Source: Limisphaerales bacterium
GTDB taxonomy: Bacteria > Verrucomicrobiota > Verrucomicrobiia > Limisphaerales > SXTU01
Assembly: GCA_009773355.1 (NCBI GenBank)
Contig: WRPG01000019.1
Location: forward strand, 66,913 to 130,912
DNA: 64,000 nucleotides
Direction: 5' to 3'
In this document: piece by piece, positions 57,354-64,000 of the stretch
Position numbering within the stretch: the first letter of the stretch is position 1
How the letters are laid out: every line of letters starts with the position of its first letter
Made by a program: the position numbers and the translations under genes
The notes under the pieces: generated by a model
Databases searched by the model: none
What the model was told of the DNA's origin: nothing
The model's input: the letters and a program-made list of their open reading frames with translations, nothing else

Positions 57354-58211
57354 TCAAGGATTCGTCGGATACGCCTCGTGCTGCTTCTGCTTGAACCACC
57401 GGGCGTCCACCGCGCTGGCCGTGACGGGCACCTGAACAGCGTTGTTGAGCGTCAACTGACTCCAACGGTGGGATTCGGCGTGGCCATCAACGAAGCTCAA
57501 GGTGGTGCCACCATTGTGCAGCGCGGACGGGAGGTTGTTGAATCGGGAGTTGCCGGTCGCCGTATAGCCGCCGGTATCAATGCCGTTGAGAATGATGGCA
57601 TCGTCAATGGCGTTGGGATCCTCCTCCGTGAACGCCATCATGTCGGAGGTTCGCCCGACATTCGCGATGCGGGTGTAGGCGGGTATGTTGGCACTGCCTA
57701 AAGCGAGCGGAGGGGTAAGGCCGGAGAACCGGCGGCCGGCCATAAAGCCGTTCATGGCCACGCTGCGCACCCTCACGCCGGTGGTTCCAGGGAACTGAAG
57801 CTTGTCAGTGGGGCACTTGAAGATCCCCGGATTGCCTGCCATCCGCCCCATCAGGGCATTCATGAAGCCGTTGGCATTCGTGACGCTTTCAGCCCGGAAG
57901 TTTCCCCCTGGTTTCATCCAACCCACGCACCAGGTGTCGTTCGTCTCAGGAATTGCCGGCCATGTTCCAGGATAATTCACGTTGCTGACCATCTTGTCAT
58001 CCTGATCGCTCGAATACAGCGTCCAGGCCAGTTGGAGCTGCTTGTTGTTGTTCAGGCATTTGGCGCTGGCGGCCTTGGACTTCGCCTTCGACAGCGCCGG
58101 CAGGAGCATCCCCGCCAGGATGGCGATGATGGCGATGACGACGAGCAGTTCGATCAGGGTGAAGCCGCTGGCGCGGCGGGGACGGGTCGGCGGGGTTCGG
58201 AACATGGTCAT
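57354..58211 (-). CDS. Prepilin-like protein with H-X9-DG domain
   Basis: 285 residues. N-terminal prepilin signal [20 protein letters not shown] with the G-F cleavage site, typical type IV pilin/pseudopilin. C-terminally it has the [16 protein letters not shown] (H-x9-DG) motif characteristic of the large PVC pilin-like families. The middle part has several Cys and Trp. Many paralogues occur in these genomes and their job is not known. ATG 58211 ([16 protein letters not shown]); a frame extension to 58442 has no support. Confidence 0.85.
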   Translation of the reverse strand: MTMFRTPPTRPRRASGFTLIELLVVIAIIAILAGMLLPALSKAKSKAASAKCLNNNKQLQLAWTLYSSDQDDKMVSNVNYPGTWPAIPETNDTWCVGWMKPGGNFRAESVTNANGFMNALMGRMAGNPGIFKCPTDKLQFPGTTGVRVRSVAMNGFMAGRRFSGLTPPLALGSANIPAYTRIANVGRTSDMMAFTEEDPNAIDDAIILNGIDTGGYTATGNSRFNNLPSALHNGGTTLSFVDGHAESHRWSQLTLNNAVQVPVTASAVDARWFKQKQHEAYPTNP

Positions 58212-58419
58212 GGGCGGGGTGGTTTTGGTTGGTTGTTGCAGTTGCATCCGTGGCGGCCAACGAAACTTAGCAGCGGGCCAATACGGCCCGCTGGCAGGAA
58301 TCGAATTGCCTTCACGGGTGGCTGCATGGTGAACTTCTAGCATCGCCACCGCCGCCGGGCTTTCAATATCGTGACGCGAACGATTTTGAACACGCCGCGT
58401 CCGGCGCGGCACACGCATC

Positions 58420-59301
58420 ATGGACACGCTCCCGGGAGACAAGCTGCACCTGCCACTGGTGGCGGAAGTGGGGGCAACGCGCAGCCATGTGGCGCGCTGC
58501 GTGGCGTGGCATTCGCATCCCGGCTATCAACTGCTCTTCCTGCTGCGCGGCACCACGGCGTATGAGTTCAGGCACCGGGGCCGGGCGGACTTGGAGGTGC
58601 CCGGCGGGCATTTTCTCATCATCCCGCCGGGCGTGGCGCACCGGGGCGCGCCGGACATGCGGCCGCCGTGCATCCTGTTTCACATCGTGCTGGACGCGCG
58701 GGCCGGGAGCGATTGCCGGAACACTCCCTTCCAGCCCGAGGAATGGCGGTGGCTTCAACGGCAATGCCAGCGGGCGCATCTGGCCGTCCATCCCTTCAGC
58801 ACGGAGATTCAACGGCTCGCGGAAAAGCTGGTGCGCGCGGTCCCGGAGTATTGCGCGCACCCCGCCGGACGGCTGCCGTTGGCGCGGCTGCGCGCCTGGA
58901 CGTGCGAGATTCTCCTCGAATCCGCCGCGCAGCTCAACGCGACCACCAAGTCCGAGCCGGACGACGTGGTGCAGGCCGCCGAGGCCCATCTGCGCAACCG
59001 GCTGGACGAAAAGGTCCGCATGTCCGAGGTGGCGCGGGCGCTGGGCGTGACGCGGGCGCGGCTCTTCGAGCAGTTCAAGCGCGGCGCGGGCCTGACGCCG
59101 AACGACTTCCTCCTCCGCGCACGCGTGGAGAAGGCCCGCGAACTGATGGCGGACCGGCGGAAGTCCGTCACCGAGATCGCCTTCGCCGTGGGGTTCAGCT
59201 CCAGCCAGTATTTCAGCACGGTGTTCCGGCGCTACACGGGAAAGACGCCGGGGGAATACCGGCAATCGCTGGCGGGCGGAGCGGCGTGGCCACCGAGGTG
59301 A
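58420..59301 (+). CDS. AraC-family transcriptional regulator
   Basis: 293 residues. N-terminal cupin-like sensor ([37 protein letters not shown]), then a C-terminal double HTH ([76 protein letters not shown]). It should bind a small ligand, probably a sugar, and activate nearby genes; the target is unknown. It is divergent from the prepilin gene and followed by a repeat. ATG 58420. Confidence 0.9.
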   Translation: MDTLPGDKLHLPLVAEVGATRSHVARCVAWHSHPGYQLLFLLRGTTAYEFRHRGRADLEVPGGHFLIIPPGVAHRGAPDMRPPCILFHIVLDARAGSDCRNTPFQPEEWRWLQRQCQRAHLAVHPFSTEIQRLAEKLVRAVPEYCAHPAGRLPLARLRAWTCEILLESAAQLNATTKSEPDDVVQAAEAHLRNRLDEKVRMSEVARALGVTRARLFEQFKRGAGLTPNDFLLRARVEKARELMADRRKSVTEIAFAVGFSSSQYFSTVFRRYTGKTPGEYRQSLAGGAAWPPR

Positions 59302-59358
59302 GGAGGCGGACCGAACTCGGCGCTCCAAACAGTTCCGCCTTCTTGCCTCGGCCGCTAC
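59286..59358. repeat. Inverted repeat, family E copy 2
   Basis: GTGGCCACCGAGGTGAGGAG, GCGGA faces TCCGCCTTCTTGCCTCGGCC, GCTAC. It shares its arms with 14309-14400. It overlaps the last codons of the AraC gene and the stop region of the convergent esterase gene. Confidence 0.8.
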
Positions 59359-60173
59359 CGGCCCGTCACGAGCCAGCGCGCCGCCTCCTCCACCCAGCCG
59401 GTGTTCCAGTGGTGTTTGCGCTGCGGGCCGTCGCGGTAGGCGTGGGGGATTTTGAGTTCCTCCATCAGCGCGTGGACCTGCTGGGTCGGCGCGAGGAAAT
59501 TGTCGTAGCCCATGAGCAGCAGGCGCGGCTCGGAGCCGAGCGATTTGCTCCGCTCGCGGAGCAGCGTGGGGATGCGATGCCGCTCGAAGTTATCCTGCGT
59601 GCCGGCAATGGCCGCCATGCCGTAAAGCCCGCGCTCCATCATCATCGGCGAGTCCCACGCGGCAGCCTTGCCGAAGACTTCCGGGTTGCGCAGCAGCAAA
59701 CTCCACGCGCCCCAGCCGGACTTGCTGAACCCCAGCAGCAGCCGCGCGTCGCGCTCTGCTCGTGCGGGATAGACGCGCTCAACAAACGGGACGACGACCT
59801 TGAGAAAGTAAGTCTCCTGCCGGATGCCGGGATCGGTCGGGTGATCGCAATACCACGGCAGATGGCTGAACGTCGGATAGACGCAGACGACGTTGAGCTT
59901 GTTGGCCAGCTCGAGTTTCGCGGCCTCGGCCAACGGGTCGCCCCAGCGCTGCTCGTCCTTCGCCTCGACGGGCAGGAGGTAAAGCACCGGCAGTCTCACC
60001 CCGTGCGCAAGCTTGTCCGGCACGCGGGCGTAAATTTTGGTCGGGCCGCTTTGAAACTCGGACTGAACGGTATGGACGACGAAGCCGTTGGTCGCGGGCA
60101 CGGCGGAGGAAATCACCGGCTGGGCAGCGCGAACGATGGAGCACGTGAGTAGGAGGGCGACGAGCAGCACCAC
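59355..60173 (-). CDS. Secreted esterase D-like alpha/beta-hydrolase
   Basis: About 272 residues. Signal peptide VVLLVALLLTCSIVRAAQPV, then an esterase D/S-formylglutathione-hydrolase-like fold (YARVPDKLAHGVRLPVLYLL, PTFSHLPWYCDHPTDPGIRQ, LLLGFSKSGWGAWSLLLRNP with nucleophile in GFSKSGWG, YRDGPQRKHHWNTGW near the His). The substrate is unknown. The GTG at 60173 is preferred because the longer frame (ATG 60221) would translate into a repeat element (family D) as MPKRRRAPLAAAVQDG. Confidence 0.75.
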   Translation of the reverse strand: MVLLVALLLTCSIVRAAQPVISSAVPATNGFVVHTVQSEFQSGPTKIYARVPDKLAHGVRLPVLYLLPVEAKDEQRWGDPLAEAAKLELANKLNVVCVYPTFSHLPWYCDHPTDPGIRQETYFLKVVVPFVERVYPARAERDARLLLGFSKSGWGAWSLLLRNPEVFGKAAAWDSPMMMERGLYGMAAIAGTQDNFERHRIPTLLRERSKSLGSEPRLLLMGYDNFLAPTQQVHALMEELKIPHAYRDGPQRKHHWNTGWVEEAARWLVTGR

Positions 60174-60175
60174 AC

Positions 60176-60296
60176 CGTCTTGGACTGCGGCGGCAAGCGG
60201 AGCGCGACGCCGCTTTGGCATCGAAGGCTCGGACGCTGCCTTCCGCTCCGAAAGCGCCGTCGCCGCTGCGCTCTGCCGGCGCAGTCCACATGACGG
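60176..60296. repeat. Inverted repeat, family D copy 2
   Basis: The left arm CGTCTTGGACTGCGGCGGCA, AGCGGAGCGCGACGCC is almost the same as copy 1 at 17798. The right arm (GCAGTCCACATGACGG region) is diverged. It lies at the 5' end of the esterase gene. Confidence 0.8.
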
Positions 60297-60349
60297 CGGT
60301 TGATCACTCCGCATCGCCGAGCATCGGCTGCCTCCGTTTGAAACGGCTC

Positions 60350-61930
60350 TCACAGCGCTGGGTTGCGGGGGAATTTCACCAACGGCAGCCGCGCGCTGCG
60401 ATGCAGGCTGCGGTCGGCGCGCACCGGCTCGGGCGGAAGGAAGATGCCGCCCAGTGCTGCCGCTGCGGAGGCCGCGACGAGATCGTCCTGGTCAATGCCA
60501 TCGCCGCTCACACCCACCGCGCCGATGAGCACGCCGCCGCGATACAGCGGCATGGAGCCGGCGAAGATCGTCATGCCGTTGGGCAGGTTGGGATTCACCG
60601 CGATGGAGGTTGTGAAGGCCGCGCCGTTGAGCGTGTTGACCGCCGCGATGGCCGGGACGGTGATGATGGAGAAGCGTTCTTGCAGCCCGAGGAAGATGCC
60701 CGGTGTCGTCCCGCCGATGCCCGGCGGATACGTGCCTTGGGCCATGAAGCCGACCGTGCGCGCCGTGAACGCGCGCGTGTCGCTGCTGAAGAAGACCGCC
60801 GTGCGCGCCTTCTGCACACACACGTCCCAACTGAAACGCGTCGCATCCGGCGAGGTGCAGAACGTGCCGAGGCAGACGGGCGGGCTGCCGGCGAGGTTGG
60901 GATTGTTCACCACGGAAATGAAGCACTGCATCCGCGAGCCGCGCGGCAACCGAATGCCGCCGCGCGTGGTGCGCGACCGGTTCGCCCCGGCAGTAAGGAT
61001 GGCCGTGACCTCCGCCGCCGTGAGCCGCGCCGTGCCGCCGGGCAGCGGAACAGCGCTCGGGTCGGCGATGATGGCCTGGCGAATCTCGCCGGTCACACCG
61101 CCCATCGTCGCCGCCACATAGGGCAACGGCCCGGCCGGGCTGGCCGTCGGCGCGAACCCCGCCACCGCCGCGCCAATGCCGCCGAGCGGCGTCACCACAC
61201 CGAGCGAAGTCGTGCTCGCCACGTAGGCCAGCGCGATGCCGTCCACGAACACTTTCGTGCCGTGAATGCGCGCGGGCGGCTCGAAGCCGACCTGTCCCGC
61301 GAGCGCCACATCCTCGTCCACCTTCGGATTGATGACCGTCGCGGCGGAGATGTTCAGCGGGCTGTCGTCGCCATCGCCCGCCACGCCAACGCCGCCAATG
61401 AGCACGCCGGCGCGATACAACGGCACGCCGCCCGCGGTGCCCGCGAGTCCGCCAGTGAGCGGAGTCGTGACGGGCGTCAGCGGAGCCGCCGGGCTGGAGC
61501 CAAGCGTGAGCAGGCCGGCCTCGGCGGGGAGCTTGTATTTGTTGATGTCGGAGAAGGAGAGCTGGCTGAAGTTCACGCCCACCAACGGACCAGGCGGCTT
61601 GTTGTTCACGCCGGGCGGGAAGTTCTGCTGCACAATCATCGCCGCCGTGCGCGGGGTGAAGGCGTTCTGCGCGCTACTCAGAAACGCCGCCGTGCCGGCC
61701 TTGGCGATGGCGTTGTCCCGGATGTCCGTCGCTGGGACCAGGCCGTTCACGCTCCACACGCCGAGCACGAAACCCTCGCGGTCCACGACCGCAACGACGC
61801 TCGCGGGGGAGACCACCGCCGCGCGCGAGACGGCCTGTGCCAGCACGGTCGTCACCTCGGCCAGCGTCATCTGCGCGCGGACGGGCAGCGCGCACAGGAG
61901 CAGTCCGAGGATGAGGGCAACCGGCTTCAC
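60350..61930 (-). CDS. Exported protein with tandem GlcG/HbpS-like domains
   Basis: 526 residues from a GTG. Signal peptide KPVALILGLLLCALPVRAQ. Two GlcG/HbpS-like repeats are clear: the first has VVAVVDREGFVLGVWSVN, NAIAKAGTAAFLSSAQNAFT and PLYRAGVLIGGVGVAGDGDD; the second has SWDVCVQKARTAVFFSSDTR and PLYRGGVLIGAVGVSGDGID. HbpS-type domains bind heme or sense oxidation. A region between (KVFVDGIALAYVASTTSLGV) is unrecognised. The second copy lacks the opening VDREG strand in the same form. The ligand is inferred only. Confidence 0.8.
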   Translation of the reverse strand: MKPVALILGLLLCALPVRAQMTLAEVTTVLAQAVSRAAVVSPASVVAVVDREGFVLGVWSVNGLVPATDIRDNAIAKAGTAAFLSSAQNAFTPRTAAMIVQQNFPPGVNNKPPGPLVGVNFSQLSFSDINKYKLPAEAGLLTLGSSPAAPLTPVTTPLTGGLAGTAGGVPLYRAGVLIGGVGVAGDGDDSPLNISAATVINPKVDEDVALAGQVGFEPPARIHGTKVFVDGIALAYVASTTSLGVVTPLGGIGAAVAGFAPTASPAGPLPYVAATMGGVTGEIRQAIIADPSAVPLPGGTARLTAAEVTAILTAGANRSRTTRGGIRLPRGSRMQCFISVVNNPNLAGSPPVCLGTFCTSPDATRFSWDVCVQKARTAVFFSSDTRAFTARTVGFMAQGTYPPGIGGTTPGIFLGLQERFSIITVPAIAAVNTLNGAAFTTSIAVNPNLPNGMTIFAGSMPLYRGGVLIGAVGVSGDGIDQDDLVAASAAAALGGIFLPPEPVRADRSLHRSARLPLVKFPRNPAL

Positions 61931-62049
61931 GTGGCGCAAGTTGTCAGAAATCCGCCGCGACGGGGCAAGCAAATTGACGGGAGCTTTACACTTCGCTTAC
62001 ACGCGCGGGCTTGCATTCCGCGCCGCGTCTCGCGTTTCATTGCCGCCGG

Positions 62050-64000
62050 ATGCCGGCGTCACTTCAGGGAAAGAAGTCTCCGCTTTTACGCGGGCTGCTC
62101 CGGTCCGCCGCGCCCGGCGTGGCGGTGGGCCTCGCGTGCGCGTCCGGCCACGGCGCGGAGCCGGCCAAGCCAGGGAAGCTGCTCACAGAACGCACGCCCA
62201 AAACCAAGTCCGCTCCCGTCACCCAGCCGTCCCCTGCCCCGCTCTCGCCGAAGGAAGACGCCGACCGCGAGCGCGACCGGCTCAAGCCCCTTCAGGAAAT
62301 CACCTCCGGCCCGCCGCCGGCCGCGCCAAGCGTCTTCAGCCCGGAGCCGGACAAACGCTTTCTTCCGTTCCCGGCGTCGCTGCTGTTCCCGCCCATCGAG
62401 GAGATGCTCGAACTGCGCGTGACCTTGAGCAGCGGCACGCCGCCCGCCGCGCCGGGGAAGTTCAACCCCGACCCGCGCACTGGTCCCGCATGGCCGCGCG
62501 AGCTTTTCGAGGAACCGCCGGGCTTGCGGCTGAAAGTCACTTACACGCCGCCCCCGCCGCCCAAGGCTCCCGCGCAGTTCAACCCCGACCCCGGCGCGCA
62601 GAACACCAAGCCCGTCGAGGAGCCGTTCTTCAAACCCGAGTTCACGCTCGGCCCCGCGTTCGGCTCCGAAGCAGTGCCGCCGCCGCTGGCCTTGCCGCGC
62701 TCGCCGCTGCGCGACACTGAGGTCGTCGCCGTGCCACCGAAGTTTCCCAGCGGCTACGGCTCCGAGCCGGTGCCCTTCGCACTGCCGCGCACGCCGATTC
62801 GCACCGTCGGGCTGGAACCGAAGTCCACCGAACTGAAGCCGAAGCACGGCCTCGACGCGTTGCCGAAGCCGCTCGACCTCCCGCGCGAGAACACGCGGCG
62901 CAACCTTCCCTTCCACCCGCACTTCGAGAGCGGCGGCATCGCGCGCGACACCGGCGTGGCGCTGCCGGCGTGGACCGAGTCGCACAACGACCGCTGGCGC
63001 GCGGGCTTCCTGCCTTGGAAACGCTACGCCAACGGCAGCGGCGAAGACCCGTTCTACTACCACGAGCCGCGCCTGTGGCATCCCTACCACCAGAGCAAGC
63101 TCAAGGGCGACCTGCCCGTCATCGGCCAGGACATCTTCCTCAACGTCACGGTCAACAATTCGACGGACTTCAGCGGCCAGGTCGTCCCCACACCCAGCGG
63201 CGCGAGCGCGGCCGGCCCCGGACAATACGAGTTCTTCGGCCGGGGCGAAGCGCTGTCGGTGCAGAACAACATGGCGTTCTCCATCGAGCTGTTTCGCGGC
63301 GAGACGGTCTTCAAGCCCATCGAGTGGGCCATCAAGCTCACGCCGGTCTATAACATCAACTACCTCCATGTGCAGGAGACCGGCGGCGCCTCGCCCGACC
63401 CGCGCGGCTTCCTCGGCGGCGGGCCGGGCAACAACGTCGCCAATCCGGCCAACGGCTTCGTCACCACGCCGGCGGACATCACCACGCTGCTCGCGGGGCA
63501 GCTCACTTCCGCCGACAGCCTCGCCGGCCGGCGCTCGACGGTGCGGACGAAGGATTACTGGGCGTTGCAGGAGGCGTTCATCGAGCTGCACCTGCGCGAC
63601 CTCTCGGACAGCTACGACTTCATCGCAATGAAAGGTGGCAATCAGACGTTCAGCTCCGACTTTCGCGGCTTCCTCTTCAACGACACAAACCTCGGCGGTC
63701 GCCTCTTCGGCAACTACGCCAACAACCGCATTCAATACAACGCGGCGGTCTTCGACATGCGCGAGAAGGACACGAACTCGGGCCTCAACACCTTCGAGCA
63801 GCGCAACCAACGCGTGGTCATCGCCAACGCCTATTTGCAGGACACATTCTTCAAGGGTTACACCACGACGTGGAGCTTCCACGCGAACCTCGATGACGCC
63901 GACGTTCACTACGACCGCAACGGGAACGTCGTTCGCCCCACGCCGCTTGGCACCGTGCGCCCGCATGACGTGCGCGCCTACTACCTCGGCTTCGGCGGCG
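62050..64000 (+). CDS. Probable outer-membrane protein, 5' part
   Basis: Open to the right edge, at least 650 residues. The N-terminus (SPLLRGLLRSAAPGVAVGLA) may be export-related. A Pro-rich spacer to about residue 290 repeats the pattern PxxP with FNPDP and PLALPR words. The rest (LPWKRYANGSGEDPFYYHEP, QDIFLNVTVNNSTDFSGQ, YWALQEAFIELHLRDLSDSY, FRGFLFNDTNLGGRLFGN, TTTWSFHANLDDADVHYDR, RPHDVRAYYLGFGG) has the alternating polar/aromatic strands of an outer-membrane beta-barrel or a porin-like exporter. No stop is seen within the window. Identity is inference. Confidence 0.7.
   Translation, partial: MPASLQGKKSPLLRGLLRSAAPGVAVGLACASGHGAEPAKPGKLLTERTPKTKSAPVTQPSPAPLSPKEDADRERDRLKPLQEITSGPPPAAPSVFSPEPDKRFLPFPASLLFPPIEEMLELRVTLSSGTPPAAPGKFNPDPRTGPAWPRELFEEPPGLRLKVTYTPPPPPKAPAQFNPDPGAQNTKPVEEPFFKPEFTLGPAFGSEAVPPPLALPRSPLRDTEVVAVPPKFPSGYGSEPVPFALPRTPIRTVGLEPKSTELKPKHGLDALPKPLDLPRENTRRNLPFHPHFESGGIARDTGVALPAWTESHNDRWRAGFLPWKRYANGSGEDPFYYHEPRLWHPYHQSKLKGDLPVIGQDIFLNVTVNNSTDFSGQVVPTPSGASAAGPGQYEFFGRGEALSVQNNMAFSIELFRGETVFKPIEWAIKLTPVYNINYLHVQETGGASPDPRGFLGGGPGNNVANPANGFVTTPADITTLLAGQLTSADSLAGRRSTVRTKDYWALQEAFIELHLRDLSDSYDFIAMKGGNQTFSSDFRGFLFNDTNLGGRLFGNYANNRIQYNAAVFDMREKDTNSGLNTFEQRNQRVVIANAYLQDTFFKGYTTTWSFHANLDDADVHYDRNGNVVRPTPLGTVRPHDVRAYYLGFGG

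Overview
The window is G+C-rich chromosomal DNA from a bacterium of the Planctomycetes-Verrucomicrobia-Chlamydiae group, most probably a Verrucomicrobiota of the Pedosphaera/Limisphaera type. The reasons are the gene families, not a database match: a PVC-type membrane-bound dehydrogenase fused to cytochrome c, a prepilin-like protein with the H-X9-DG signature, a Ser/Thr kinase with an FGE-like domain beside an ECF sigma factor, a sulfatase, PQQ-like beta-propellers, DUF1028/DUF350/DUF4178 proteins, and a Pup(UBact)-proteasome locus in an otherwise Gram-negative gene set (TolC, periplasmic adaptor, outer-membrane-like proteins). No rRNA, tRNA, CRISPR array, transposase or integrase was recognised.

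Layout. 0.3-2.9 kb: kinase plus ECF sigma factor. 3.3-7.4 kb: TolC-type lipoprotein, periplasmic adaptor and MacB/LolD-type ATPase in an overlapping operon without a permease. 7.7-10.8 kb: large dehydrogenase-cytochrome. 10.9-14.2 kb: DUF350, small secreted protein, glutathionylspermidine-synthase-like ATP-grasp and DUF4178, a yjfLMC-like set. 14.4-17.7 kb: DUF1499, DUF1028, TIM-barrel isomerase, hisC. 18-21 kb: a phosphotransacetylase split in two genes. 21.3-25.5 kb: esterase, small membrane protein, nitrilase, a sulfatase lacking its catalytic cysteine, hemerythrin. 25.6-29.2 kb: PAS histidine kinase and PQQ-like propeller. 29.3-35.3 kb: proteasome locus (prcB, pup, one PafA/Dop enzyme, ARC/Mpa ATPase), interrupted by two lower-G+C genes on the other strand (DnaJ-like and nucleotide-cyclase-like). 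35.4 kb: fabI. 36.4-47.0 kb: a tightly coupled seven-gene operon of ECF sigma, membrane anti-sigma and five exported proteins, with CsgG-like and Sel1 modules and one 1870-residue Sel1/CsgG/EF-hand protein. 47-64 kb: MFS, Nudix, FmdB-type zinc ribbon, korAB, argJ, psd, PqaA-like protein, prepilin-like protein, AraC regulator, esterase, tandem GlcG/HbpS protein, and the start of a large probable outer-membrane protein.

Two themes stand out. First, the pupylation locus is unusual: one ligase/deamidase-family enzyme with mixed PafA and Dop features, a beta but no alpha subunit nearby, and a Pup whose reading frame ends Arg-Ile-Thr rather than Gly-Glu/Gln. Second, many gene boundaries carry a REPIN-like element: two inverted arms, in many cases each arm itself a palindrome, around a short spacer. 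At least 20 elements in several families are visible. Some lie inside genes in frame (argJ and the dehydrogenase) or adjoin or form the N-terminal coding sequence (sulfatase, esterase). The 36-47 kb ECF operon is the best candidate for an undescribed functional system.
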